Assembly: GCA_964035015.1 (NCBI GenBank)
Contig: OZ035997.1
Span: 84,477,982 to 84,541,981 of the forward strand
Origin: Corallium rubrum
Lineage: Eukaryota; Cnidaria; Anthozoa; Scleralcyonacea; Coralliidae
DNA length: 64,000 bases
Direction of reading: 5' to 3'
Shown: piece by piece, positions 32,512 through 43,168 of the stretch
Position numbering within the stretch: the first letter of the stretch is position 1
Layout of the letters: each line of letters opens with the position of its first letter
Program-made: the position numbers and the translations under genes
Notes under the pieces: generated by a model
What the model saw: the letters and a program-made list of their open reading frames with translations, nothing else
Databases searched by the model: none
Told to the model about the DNA's origin: nothing

Positions 32512-33512
32512 GTGAGAACAATTAAGCATGTACTGTGATTTTGAATTTGAGGACATGTCCACACATGCGTTTTCATAGCGTTTTTATATTGTGCTCGGTC
32601 CTCAGGGGAGCAGAAAACAATGGTCTCATTACCTGAAACAATATGAAAACGCTAGGAAAACATATACGTGTGGATGGGGTCTGAAACACTCGTGTATTAA
32701 TTATAGTTGCTGCAGGTGCAAGACAATATTTTTATTGAAATAACACTATCAGACAGGTTATTTTAGTGGGCGGAGTTTTTTAGTGTAGCAAAGCGAAAAA
32801 TTGTTGAACTGGCGAGATTTTTAGTTGATTTTTAGGAACGAAATACCGCTATTTATAGTGTACCATTCTATAGGGGACAAAGGGTGACATACATTTTTGA
32901 AAATTAAGGTCTTTATAGTAAACGAATATGTATGATAGCATTTGCTAAAATGTCATTTTCTATCATTTTTCAGAAACGTCCGTTAGCACATCAGTTATTT
33001 TGCCTTATGCCACCATGTTAGATAAATCTAAACTTCTATATTTTGCGTTTAGGGTCTAGAAAATATTTTGCAAATTATCGGGACAAAATGGTTCTTTTTT
33101 GTTGCACTGGGTATGATGTTTTTTAGACCCTAAAATGTTTAATATAATATATTATAGTACTATAAAAGTATAATAAAGAACCAAAAACAAATTAAATAGC
33201 GATGTAATGGTGTTTCTATAACTCTCGTGCTGGAAAACTGCCTCTGTTGGGCCCTCAAAATGACAAAATGACACATCTGGAAATGCTATCAACCAAAAAT
33301 GTAAACTAGCTAGGGATGTTAAACTCCGTCACCATGAACATTAGCCTTTGTCCCCCCTTAGCCTTTACCAATCGATCAATTTTGTGATACTGGCTGGCTT
33401 CGTGCACTATATTAGAGTAAAATAATTATGTGATAAAGGGGGCCGCTCAGAAGACATATTTTCATTTGAATAAATAGCACCTTTTCGTGTGTACGATTAA
33501 TTTTATCGGACT

Positions 33513-33650
33513 AAAGCCGGTTTTCCATCCCACTAGGCGACTTTTTTCGCGCGAAGCGACTTTTTCTTTTGTCTCATGAACTCTGAGCTGGATTTAAACT
33601 AATACTAATCAGAAATCTATTGAATTCGAACAAAAGAAAGTCGCTTTGCT
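33513..33650. mobile_element. Truncated MITE, AAGCCGGTTTTCCAC family, copy 3
   Basis: Matches the left and middle part of 15651-15804, with an extra TCCC and a small internal duplication. It stops at GTCGCTTTG, where the element at 33655 begins. Confidence 0.8.
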
Positions 33651-33654
33651 TCAT

Positions 33655-34400
33655 GTTTATATGAAGCGGATTCACAGTCGAATAGGAGATGTTTACACGA
33701 AGAATCCGGTCTGTTTGGAGCGCTATTTTCAGTTTTGAAACACTATTTTCTGTGCTTTCCAAAACCACATGTTTATCAAGTAATTTTCAAGTGAAACCGC
33801 GTGTTTACATGAATTAAGCGCCGCACAGACGACCAAGTTTTCCTTGGCAAGTTTTATTTGTTCGTGTGTACGACACAAATTGACAAGTCTTTCCTTGACA
33901 AGGAGCTTTGTTCAAAAGCTGGTCATGCCAGCTTTTGAACAAGGAAAATTGTTCGTGAAAAATGTTCGTGTGTATAGTCGTAACAAGGAAAATGTTCGTA
34001 ACAAGGAAAATTGTTCATGCATTGTGTATAGTCAAGGAAAACTTGACAAGATCATCTCCGAAGTCCGAAGCTTGTTGATTTAATGATTTAATGATAGCTT
34101 CAGCCACTACATTATAAATAAGCAGAGTTCGCCACAGGTAACGCCGAGCATTATAAATTGACAAGGAAAATGTTTGGGGAAAAAATTGTTCATCGTACAC
34201 ACGAGCAAGGAAAGCTACCAAGTACCAAGGAACTTATCAAGGAAAACTTGGTCGTCTATGCGGGGCTTAATTAGATTGGAAACATTCAAGTCGATTCTTG
34301 CCTGAATCTGATCTCAAGTCAATCCACACAACTTCGTTGGAGAAATTTGAGAAGTGCGAGATTTGACTTGGACATTCAATCCACGCCTGAATTAAATATT
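33655..34400. mobile_element. TIR element related to 50502-50903, split by a MITE
   Basis: TATGAAGCGGATT, GCACAGAAAATAGTGTT-type and GTCAATCCAC blocks correspond to blocks of the 50502-50903 element. It is divided by the MITE at 33815-34270. Confidence 0.6.
33815..34270. mobile_element. MITE with CGCACAGACGACCAAG ends
   Basis: AAGCGCCGCACAGACGACCA and the right end TGGTCGTCTATGCGGGGCTT are inverted; TTAA lies at both borders. The interior has GAGCTTTGTTCAAAAGCTGG palindromes and AAGGAAAATTGTTCGTG direct repeats, resembling 23568-23735. Confidence 0.75.
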
Positions 34401-35340
34401 ATATGTGATGACTAATGAGGGGGTCCGCTCAAAACGTCGTGTTTCGTCCGTAAAATTTCGGCAGTTCAACGCCTTTTCACTTTATAATTGCTATAATCAA
34501 AACATTCAAGTCATTCATGTCTTGCTCAGCACTAGATTATAAGGTTCAGACCGTTCAATCCTCTTTTATCGAGAATTCCTTTTTCTAATAAATAAATTAT
34601 TTAATGCGTATTGACAATCGCTCTTCGAAGCATCGTGTGACGGAAAGGCAATTCTTTCTGCATACATACATTTCCTAAAATCTAATTGACCAGTTTTTAT
34701 ATATATATCTTTTTTAACATTGTTTAAAATCGTTTTGACTTCCATTTTTCTTTGCATGCACGTGCGCGTGAAAGGAAAAATTCTCGAAAAAGCAATTGTC
34801 TAAAATGGAGGAAATTAAAATTTCCAATTTAACTATGTCAATATGTACTTATAAAACAACTGTTCCAGCTGATCGATCACTTATATGTATACTTTCCATA
34901 TTATTCTCTGATAGCTATATGCATATATGATTATATGAATAGAATAGTCTATATTTACTTATCTCATGCAGTAGCTGCATGCCCCCGAGGCAAACTGAAA
35001 ATCATTAATTTTTTTCAATTTTCAAAAAATATAGAACAAATAATAATTATCTTCAAAAATCATCATCTTAGGCCTTGTACACGTATGACGTATCCGTCTT
35101 CGCTTGAAAACGCACTGAATTTTTTTATCCGTTTTCAAAAAAATCCGCGTCCACACAAGAACAGGGAAACGACGTTTTCAAAAAGTTCCACGTTAGAGAC
35201 CGCGTCTTCGAAAAGTTCCGTTTTTGATAACCGCTTCACGGTTTGTGTGTGGACGGAAGGAACAAAAAAAGTTGCGTTTTCAAAAAAAATCTGGATACGT
35301 GTGGACATGGGCCATGAAAAATTTATTATGTTTTGTGAAA
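34401..35340. other. AT-rich DNA with a CGTTTTC-rich repeat
   Basis: 34401-35070 shows nothing recognisable. At 35080-35325 an imperfect palindrome (GTACACGTATGACG ... ATACGTGTGGAC with repeated CGTTTTCAAAAA) is probably another degenerate MITE and explains the open frame at 34935-35525. Confidence 0.45.
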
Positions 35341-35453
35341 TATCTTACACTTCATATATATTATTATTATTACGGCACCCACTAAGTATTTTGATAAAAT
35401 ACAAAAAAACGGTAACTCCGAAAATAGTAAAAAATTTTATTAATGATTCGACG

Positions 35454-35480
35454 TTTCGACTAAATTGTAGTCTTCATCAG
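35454..35480 (-). ncRNA. Hammerhead-ribozyme-like core (Penelope-type)
   Basis: On the minus strand: CTGATGA, one A, stem GACTA-CAATT-TAGTC, then GAAACGTC. This matches the CUGANGA ... GAAA catalytic core with a perfect 5-bp stem II. The extra A after the first core box is shared by most other copies in the window. Hammerhead motifs with very short stem III are known from Penelope-like elements. Activity is not shown. Confidence 0.5.
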
Positions 35481-35829
35481 GAATGCTCATTATATACTAT
35501 TATAATGACAACTGTCAAGTCGTAAAATGATACTTCCGGTAGTGTCGTAAAAATCAAATTACCCCATCGGCGACGAATATTTTAATACGATAGTGTTTAC
35601 ATTACTTCGATCTTTGTAAAATAAAACAAAAGCGAAGCATGCATATAATAAAAACCTTATTAATCTTGCTTGGTCGGTACTTTAACGCCAAAACGCTTGC
35701 CCTTAAATTGGTCTTTTTGGACAAACATCGCTCCTTCAATTCATGATAACCCTTTGCAGCCGCGTTTGCGGACCTCCCGCTCGGTCAATAAGTTTTGAAT
35801 ATTGCAATAATTGTAATTTGTACCAGATG

Positions 35830-36222
35830 CAGTGGCGTAGCCAGGGTCTTGAGTTTCGGGGGTGGTGGTGGGGGGAAGAACCTCGATCTCCTAGAGCATG
35901 CCCCCCTGGAAAATTTTGGATTTCCAAAAGCCATAAATTACATAATTTTGTTGAAGTTAAACCAGAACATAGAATGATACGCATCAGGATATCTTTAGAT
36001 TTATTTATAAACAAGTCGTAAATGTAAAACCAAGTTGGAAGCATTTTGTATTGACCGACCCTTAGTATTGTAATTTATAGCATGTGCATGCCTGCTAAAT
36101 ATATAACACATTACATCCCCCCCTACAAGTTTCTCAACGGATTTAAACTTCTCACGAGAACGGTCTTGGAGATCATCGCCCCCCCTCCCCCCCCTCCCCC
36201 CCCCCCCTTGGCTATGCCACTG
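35830..36222. mobile_element. hAT-like MITE, CAGTGGCGTAGCC family
   Basis: The ends CAGTGGCGTAGCCAGGG and CCTTGGCTATGCCACTG are inverted, with a perfect 8-bp direct repeat ACCAGATG (35822-35829 and 36223-36230). CAGTG-type ends plus an 8-bp duplication are typical of hAT elements. G-rich and C-rich tracts near the ends create several shadow frames. Confidence 0.92.
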
Positions 36223-36819
36223 ACCAGATGCTGCATGCAAGTGTATAATTTATTTTTTTTTAGAAAATCAGTAACTCTCATCACTGACACTGCAAGGGAT
36301 TAGAATGAGACACAATTCTACACTAAGAAATAAAATATGATTTTTCATTGCTTTATCAATCGTTATTGATAAGAGGCCGCATGCATAGACGATTTTAATT
36401 TGAAAATTGACAGCTGTTTCTAACCACTGGCTGGTTAGGGGGGCGGTCTTGCGAATAAATTTAGGAAAGGTTTAAAACAAAATTGCTTAGGTATATTCCA
36501 AACTGAAATTCAACCCGGCTACAAACCTTCTGCCCTTCCAGCCCGGTGTAATGCACGGTCTCAGCGACCCCCAGTCTGAGTTACCCCCTAAGACAACTGC
36601 GCAGTTATCTCCTGCTTTTCTGCATTGATATTGTCGTTGTTCTAACTCAAAAATACGTCCTATAATCATGGAAACAGGAAACCATACTTTTATCACGTTC
36701 TTTTAAACATTTGGTCGCAAGGTAATCAATATATCATAAGTATAAATATAAAACGTCTGTGATTATTACGAATGGCATGGCAATACCATGTAATTCATGT
36801 AAATAATAGTTCGCTAAGC

Positions 36820-36856
36820 TTTCGTCTTGATCTCGCTAAACTCGATACTTCATCAG
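36820..36856 (-). ncRNA. Hammerhead-like core, left arm of palindrome
   Basis: Minus strand CTGATGA, A, GTATCG-loop-CGAGA, a short insertion, then GACGAAAGC. The insertion (ATCAA) before the second box makes it more degenerate than its mirror copy. Confidence 0.3.
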
Positions 36857-36914
36857 AGCATCAAAGATTCTAAGAATATGTAAATTTAATAAGACGTAAG
36901 TAGTCTTCGATGCT

Positions 36915-36946
36915 CTGATGAAGTATCGAGTTTAGCGAGACGAAAG
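36915..36946 (+). ncRNA. Hammerhead-like core, right arm of palindrome
   Basis: CTGATGA, A, stem GTATCG-AGTTTAG-CGAGAC (five of six pairs), then GAAAGC. The architecture is the same as at 35454-35480. Confidence 0.42.
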
Positions 36947-37130
36947 CTTTAGTAGCGAACTATTATTTACACGAGTTACATGGTATCACAGACGTTTTAT
37001 ATTTATACTTGCGACCAAATGAGAACGCGATAAAAGTATGGTTTCCATGATTATACGTATTTTTTGAGTTAGAATAACGACAATATCAATGCAGAAAAGC
37101 AGGGGATAACAGATAAGTGAGAAATTTCTT

Positions 37131-37559
37131 GGGACGACGAAGCCGGGGAATAATAATAGTTTTAAATTGTAAATTGTCTGGGTTTTTGCTGTTTTGAATT
37201 ATTTCATGTGTTCAATTGTATTTTGGGTCTATCGTGTATAATTATGTTTACTTACAAAACGTCGAGAAATCGATTAAACAAGTTAGCAACGTTTACATTA
37301 TTTGAAATTTTACTGTTTTTAAACTAACCAATCACGTGACAAGTTTCATCGGAGTTTCCCAGAGCCTCGAATCCTTGGTAATGACCAAAAGGATCGCAGG
37401 CTCTGGGTACGAGATTGCACTAAAAAGTGCACTAGCTAGCAAAGGAATCATCTTGTATTTGAAGGATTGCTATGAATGAACAAACGAACGTACGAACCGA
37501 TTCGCACACCGTTCGCATGCAGCTTTATATTCTGCCTCACACACACACGTAGGCGCACA
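37131..37559. other. Non-coding sequence with dispersed repeats
   Basis: 37270-37415 repeats sequence at 26390-26480 and 26850-26910 (GTTAGCAACGT, ACTGTTTTTAAACTAACCA and a CCCAGAGCCT/AGGCTCTGGG palindrome). Confidence 0.5.
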
Positions 37560-37926
37560 AACACCGCTGCCAAACGTTTGCGCATGCGTGAATTCGCTGA
37601 GTAAACATTGCAAGAGAAGTGGGAACTAGCCGTGGCGACAACAACCAGACAGTGAAGACCAAGTAAGACTCGACTATTCATTTGCGTTTTAAAAAAGGGT
37701 AAAGAAAATAACGAAGGGGTAAATTCAGAACATGTTACAATATTGACAAGGAAGCCATGTACAAATTACCTACCTTATCTTTTTGGTAGTATGCTTATAA
37801 TTTTCACTTTTGTGTCGGACTCTTGGACAAATCCAAATATTTCAGTGTTTTCCCGCTCTTTTTCGGAGGACGAGCCTGGGACGAGCTCGGACGTCGTGCA
37901 TGCACAAAACGTTTGGCAGCGGTGTT
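37560..37926. mobile_element. MITE with 9-bp duplication, AACACCGCTGCC family, copy 1
   Basis: 367 bp. The ends AACACCGCTGCCAAACGTTT and AAACGTTTGGCAGCGGTGTT are inverted and a 9-bp direct repeat AGGCGCACA flanks it (37551-37559 and 37927-37935). Nine-base duplications are typical of Mutator-like elements. The second copy is at 49335-49702. Confidence 0.92.
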
Positions 37927-38688
37927 AGGCGCACAGCAGTTGTTGGACTCTTGCCATAGAAAAATAACTGAGCATTTGGAACAATGGCTGCCCATTGTTC
38001 TCAAGCCAAAATGGCACAATCAGTGGGCACAATGGCTATGGCTACCGCCCGCACCCGAACTCCCTAATACCACCAGCAACGCAGGTTACATGCAATGGCT
38101 AGTCTAAGCCTGACATGCACAGCATACTTGAATTGCACTAACTCGGTTCTTTCTCGAAAGGAATAGTTGTTCACTGAGTGCTTTTTTCTAACGTGTCTAA
38201 CCTGTTCTTCTTTAGACTAACATATTTTCTGCATTGCATTATCATTCTTTAGAATTGTGAAGATAGGAAGAAAATTTTTTCACCAAGTAAGTTTAGCACT
38301 TATACTATAGTAATAGTCTAGTCTAGCTGCCGCATACTCAAATATGTCGACTATAATACTATATACGCGGGGGCATGCCGCACTTCACAGAGTATAGAAA
38401 TTCTTTGTAGTATAACACAAATAACCTTTTAGTCTGTAACACCAGTAAAATTTTACCCAGTAAGATCACAGAAAATGCAATCCCTTACGGGTTTAGTTTG
38501 GCAAAGCGTCTGCGTGGGTTTCAAAGGTATATTAATACGCCAATCTCTAATGTTATACCTTATAAATGTATTTACTTAAATGGACATTGGTTGATTATAA
38601 TTTAAGAGGTATAAATGGTATACAATGCTTAGCCAGCTACATTTTAATGGTATAAAATACTTAGCCAGCCACATTTTAACTTAATGTG

Positions 38689-38806
38689 GATCAAAAAGTC
38701 TTATTCTTATGTAGTTACCAAGTATTGGAATAATCTTCCGCTGGATGTTCGTCAACCCTTAAACTTTAATGAATTTAGAAACAAGCTCAACAATATTGTA
38801 TTTTAG
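38689..38806 (+). mobile_element. LINE 3' end, C-terminal ORF remnant
   Basis: In the + frame the end reads KSYSYVVTKYWNNLPLDVRQ followed by about 18 residues and a stop at 38804. The tract W-N-LPLDVR near the C terminus is typical of CR1/L2-like LINEs of cnidarians. The downstream tail (39268-39326) has CGAGCTTTAATAGCTCATAGG and AATAAATAAATT, typical of such LINE ends. The 3' UTR between them is filled by the TAATG satellite. Confidence 0.7.
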
Positions 38807-38857
38807 AAATACTATCTACATTTTTGATTTTTTAATAATATTTATTATATAAATTAT

Positions 38858-39256
38858 ATGTAATGCAATGCAATGCAATGCCATGCCATGCCATGCCATG
38901 CCATGCCATGCCATGTAATGTAATGTAATGTAATGTAATGTAATGTAATGTAATGTAATGTAATGTAATGTAATGTAATGTAATGTAATGTAATGTAATG
39001 TAATGTAATGTAATGTAATGTAATGTAATGTAATGTAATGTAATGTAATGTAATGTAATGTAATGTAATGTAATGTAATGTAATGTAATGTAATGTAATG
39101 TAATGTAATGTAACGTAATTAACGTGATGTAACGTGATGTAACGTGATGTAACGTGATGTAACGTGATGTAACGTAATGTAACGTAATGTAATGTAATGA
39201 AATGTAATGTAATGTAATGTAATGTAATGTAATGTAATGTAATGTAATGTAATGTA
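38858..39256. repeat. (TAATG)n satellite with variants
   Basis: About 400 bp of TAATG pentamers, starting with CAATG and CCATG variants and containing GTAACGTGAT-type variants at 39113-39185. It is open in long frames on the minus strand, which are repeat artefacts. Confidence 0.97.
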
Positions 39257-39325
39257 ACAATTCTCACGATCGTATTTTGAACGAGCTTTAATAGCTCATA
39301 GGCGAAACGTGGTTAATAAATAAAT

Positions 39326-39547
39326 TATTCTATTCTATTCCACTCCACTCCACTCCATTCCACTCCACTCCAATCCATTCCATTCCATTCTATTCTATTC
39401 TATTCTATTCTATTCTATTCTATTCTATTCTATTCTATTCTGTTCTGTTCTGTTCTATTCTATTCTATTCTATTCTATTCTATTCTATTCTATTCTATTC
39501 TATTCTATTCTATTCTATTCTATTCTATTCTATTCTATTCTGTTCTA
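39326..39547. repeat. (TATTC)n satellite
   Basis: About 44 TATTC pentamers with CACTC, CATTC and TGTTC variants, starting directly from the LINE tail AATAAATTATTC. Confidence 0.97.
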
Positions 39548-39976
39548 TGGCTTGCATGTAATAGAATACCCTTTGTACTCAACCTCGTCCCCAGGGCCTT
39601 TTGCTTTGTTATATGTTATTCTGCATTTCTCAAATAACCGTAAATTAAATTCGTAACATAAAATCAGCCCGGTAACGGGGCTATATATACCCGCCTCATA
39701 TGAATGGCCCTTGTAGAGATCATCCCTATCCCTGAATCCAAGGAGTATATACCTTCGGGCAATTATTCAACAATGCCACTAATTGCCTCGTGGCATTCGT
39801 AGTTTTTCATTTTAATTCTGCACACTAATTATGCAAACGAAAATACTTGATCCAAGTCTAGGGTTGGGTGTACAGACCCAGTGTTTCATATCACGCTGGT
39901 AGTAGCTAAACTGTTCTTGTATACTGTCACACTATAAAGCATGCATGGCGTTTTACTTGTATTTTTAGAAACAAAG

Positions 39977-40023
39977 AGATGTGAATCATTTCGAAGTTGT
40001 AAGGAAGTACTGAAAGAAGACGG
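39977..40023 (+). CDS. Fibrinogen-related protein, exon 2
   Basis: Reads RCESFRSCKEVLKED and two bases of a Gly codon, before GTATGT. The -SCKE- start is where fibrinogen-related domains of this coral family begin. The end phase (two bases) fits exon 3 exactly. The acceptor is uncertain. Using the AG at 39975 gives phase 0, matching exon 1. The stronger polypyrimidine AG at 39967 would give a different phase and imply a missing exon between 32511 and here. Confidence 0.6.
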
Positions 40024-40100
40024 GTATGTTTATTCTTGGTTTGCAATTGACGTCATGGCGGCCATGTTGGAGGAACTTTAACAAAAGAATCTTATTAAGA

Positions 40101-40292
<192 letters not shown>

Positions 40293-40294
40293 AG

Positions 40295-40430
40295 ATCGTT
40301 AGGAAATGGTGTTTACCATCTACAATTGAACGATTCCTTGCAACAATACCCAGTTTACTGTCACATGATTGATATTCCTGGATGTGGATGCGGTGGATGG
40401 ACACTGGTTATGAAAACAAATGGGAATAAG
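40295..40430 (+). CDS. Fibrinogen-related protein, exon 3
   Basis: Begins with one base completing Gly, then SLGNGVYHLQLNDSLQQYPV followed by YCHM and PGCGCGGWTLVMKTNGNK, before the donor GTACGA. G-GVY-L, P-YC-M and GGWT-VMK are the N-terminal motifs of fibrinogen-related (FReD-like) domains. The protein family includes coral skeletal matrix and secreted recognition proteins. Phase 0 at the end matches exon 4. Confidence 0.82.
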
Positions 40431-40800
40431 GTACGACATGCATGCAGCCTCTGTACATTTGTCAGAACTACATCCTGGGATTAACTTGCCCATGCAGTTT
40501 CTAACCTCATAACGTCTACTATTGCTATAGAAACGTAGACGCAAAATATTTTGAAGCTACCTAGCAATATAGCAGTTCTTAATCTTAAATATACATATGA
40601 TTTTCTAATAAGTCACAATGACCAGCGCATAACTTTCTAACTAACCTGTGAACAAAGTAATTAAGTTATGGAAAAACTGTGACAGCCATTCTTTAGCACT
40701 TTCAGGAGATCTTACAGATGAAGAAAACTCAATTTTTATTTTATTTCCTCTTTAACGATGAGGTATATACGTATCAACTAAAAGATATAATTCTTTACAG

Positions 40801-41337
40801 AATACGTTTGGCCATGATTCTTCATACTGGAGCGACAAGAAAACATATCAAGTTCAACAAGGACTCGAAGGATTAACAGAAAAAGAAAGCAAGCTGGCCT
40901 CATACTGGAACACTCCTTTCACAAAAATATGTCTAGGCATGAGCGTCAATAATAGTGCCACTAAATGGATAAAGTTGGATTACGAAGCAAGTTCGCTGTA
41001 CAGTGTGATAGCAGGCGGAGTATTCCAAGCGACCACCGCTGGACGGAATACGTGGAAAACGCTGATCGACGGCTCGTCTTTACAGCCGCATTGCGACCGA
41101 GAGGGATTCAACAATAACGAGTACAATTCTAAGGTTGTTTTTGTAAGCGCACGTCTTGGAATCATCGCTAACAATGAAGATAATTGCGCTACATGTGATT
41201 CTTGGATTGGCTTTGGTATTTCGTTTAGCGGTTGCGGTATTGTGTCCGCCATAACCAACGGTAACCAGGCGATCTGTTCGGATACCGACAATGGACACAA
41301 GACTACTGCAGCATTTGGATACTTGTTAGTGCAGTGA
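40801..41337 (+). CDS. Fibrinogen-related protein, last exon
   Basis: After a TTTACAG acceptor it encodes 178 residues and TGA. Visible family features are SSYWSDKKTY, SYWNTPFTKICLGM, TKWIKLDY-ASSLYSVI, GRNTWKTLIDGSSLQPHCD, the RLGIIANNEDNC block and the end NGH-TTAAFGYLLVQ. With exons 1-3 the product is about 341 residues: signal peptide, PAN-like domain, FReD-like domain. A role in extracellular matrix, skeletal organic matrix or immune recognition is inferred from the family. Confidence 0.88.
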   Translation, partial: NTFGHDSSYWSDKKTYQVQQGLEGLTEKESKLASYWNTPFTKICLGMSVNNSATKWIKLDYEASSLYSVIAGGVFQATTAGRNTWKTLIDGSSLQPHCDREGFNNNEYNSKVVFVSARLGIIANNEDNCATCDSWIGFGISFSGCGIVSAITNGNQAICSDTDNGHKTTAAFGYLLVQ

Positions 41338-41583
41338 TAAAACAGTCACAAAACAACTGGTTTTCTCATTCTATGGTAGCTAATTGAGCGGGAAATCTGA
41401 CCCCACTAGTCTAGTCGCACGACTTGTCTGCTACAACTTATATTAATAATATGTATGGATGTTTTCACAAACACTTAAAGTGCATATGAAACGAAATTTC
41501 ACTTCAGTTTTTACTCGGGCAATGTGGTAGGCCGAGTCCAGGTTTCGGCGCATTTTTTGTTTGTTTTTTTTCCTTTCAGCATA
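41338..41583 (+). other. 3' flank / probable 3' UTR of the fibrinogen-related gene
   Basis: The sequence to about 41560 recurs at 62589-62800 together with the end of the coding exon, so the duplication included 3' UTR or flank. It contains an AAAGTGCATATGAAACGAAA-like MITE end and a TAGGCCGAGTCCAGGTTTCG block also found at 7180-7205. Confidence 0.6.
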
Positions 41584-41939
41584 TCCTCCTACCTAGAATT
41601 ACCAATAATCAGTAAGTGCGAAATGCTACCAATAATCGTTAATTTTAAAAACTAATTCCCAACCCCCACAGCCCAACCCTAACCTCTAAACTTTACCCTA
41701 AACCTAACCACAACCCCCCGGCAACCCTAACCCACAACCCCCCCCCCCCCCCGATGGACCTAAACCTAACCACAAACCTCCCTGCTCTCAAACTCCGACC
41801 ACAACACCCCTACTGTTTTTTTACTTATATTAGTTTAACATCCCGCATGTGGGACAGAGAATGACTTACAATTACCAATTATTGGTAATTCAAGGCCGTT
41901 TCACACTTACTGATTATTGGTAATTCTAGGTAGGAGGAC
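41584..41939. mobile_element. MITE with TCCTCCTACCTAG ends
   Basis: The left end TCCTCCTACCTAGAATTACC continues with AATAATCAGTAAGTG; the right end is the exact complement (about 35 bp). The interior is rich in AACCCTAACC-type words and a 14-base C run. It abuts the Penelope-like copy. Confidence 0.88.
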
Positions 41940-43114
41940 ATGTTGTTTTCTTTCAATGCCCAAATATATTTCGAAAGTTTGGTGTCGTTTGCATGCTTTT
42001 TATGCTGATTGCTGAAAAGATTTAGTGTGGTTGGCCAATCGCTCTTTGAATGTGGTTGAAGTCATGCCAATGTAATTCTTGATCGTGTTTGTGTTGTTTA
42101 CTGTGACTGTTGCTTTGTATACTATGTCCCTAGTCATGCATTGTTTTCTAAGTGGACAATTCGTGTTTTTCTTACAATTGCAACTGCTAGTGTCCTTATC
42201 CTGTGGCATGTTATTCCTAGATATGTGTGCATTGTGTTTAGTGATTATTGACTTAACATTGTTCATGCAGCTGTAACTTACTTTGACTGTGTTTCTGTTA
42301 AAAATTTTATGGAGCTTATGGTGTGGTGGGAAGTGTTTGTCAATTAGGTTTAGGAAATTACGTCCTATGTTTGTGCTTACACTCTTGCTAAAAGGTGGGT
42401 TGAACCAAGTGATGTTGCGTTGCCTATATTCCTGCGTGGTTGCTGTGCTGTGTGTTGAGTGTAGCTAAGCTCATGATCAAAGTTGCTGTGCCTAAGTGCG
42501 TTCTGATATATGGGTGCAGATTCCTGAAAAACTTGTTCATCTGATGAGAGAAGTGCAATGCGCTTGTTGATTGATGTAGGTAACTGTCTTGTGATGCTTG
42601 GTGGGTGGTTAGAGTGCTTATTTATGTAAAGCGGATCGTCATTGGGCTTCCTATAGGGCCTATAATTTCCATTGTTGAGGTCGTAAGTTACATCTAAAAA
42701 GTTTACTATGCGTAAATTTGATTCGGCGGTAATTTTTAGGTCAAACTGCTCGAAAATTTTGTGGAGTTCTTTCCTTGTTTTGTCTGCTAAACGTGCTGAT
42801 TTACTTTTTATAATAGCCAAACCGTCATCTCTATATAGGCCAATGCTTTCTTTGCCAAATTTCTTACTTAGGTGATTTAAAATGAAAAGGCCTACTAACT
42901 CACAAACTTCCGCGCCGTCGAAACAACCCATGGTAACGTCAAACAAACTATTGCTATCTTTTTTTATCCATGAAATTCCGGTATTGAAAAGGAGAGATTT
43001 TCTAGCGTGTTTTATTATTGAAATGTTGTTTTCAGTTATAGTAGCCAAATTCGAAGCCCAAGATAATGCTTGGTCCAATAGTTTTTCAGAAATAGACGGA
43101 TAGAAATCGACAAT
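41940..43114 (-). mobile_element. Penelope-like retroelement, minus-strand copy (5'-truncated, frameshifted)
   Basis: Reads from 43114 leftward. It has reverse transcriptase motif IVDFYPSISEKLLDQALSWA, the catalytic box GLYRDDGLAI (DD intact), then NFLDVTYDLNNG. A 2-base insertion breaks the frame near 42440. The following part encodes the Cys-rich segment and the GIY-YIG endonuclease start NYIGMTSTTFKERLANH, and it ends near 41940 inside that domain. It is a mirror of 43169-44755. The N-terminal part of RT is missing. Confidence 0.85.
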
Positions 43115-43168
43115 ATAACAAAAAACAATATAAAAGATAAGGACAGACATAGTTTTATTTCGTTTGAC

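Larger units (their letters stand above)
36590..37130. repeat. Palindrome with two opposed hammerhead-like motifs
   Basis: Inverted arms of roughly 250-270 bp are centred near 36885. GCTTTTCTGCATTGATATTG, AACCATACTTTTATC and ACCATGTAA-type blocks on the left return inverted on the right. Each arm contains a CTGATGAAGTATCGAGTTTA motif. It is likely a head-to-head pair of Penelope-type terminal fragments. Confidence 0.7.
32512..39976. other. Putative intron 1 of the fibrinogen-related gene
   Basis: About 7.5 kb with MITEs, Penelope-related hammerhead-like motifs, a LINE tail and satellites, listed separately. The stretch 32700-33510 holds no recognised feature. An inverted ACACATGCGTTTTCATAGCG-type repeat lies at 32550-32690 and a related AAAACG-type one at 35080-35325. 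No further exon was recognised. Confidence 0.5.

Noticed and set aside
35743-36303. ORFs rich in Gly or Pro
   Set aside because: They arise from G- and C-tracts at the ends of the hAT-like MITE at 35830-36222.
38832-39267. Two long minus-strand ORFs of LHYIT repeats
   Set aside because: Translation of the TAATG satellite only.
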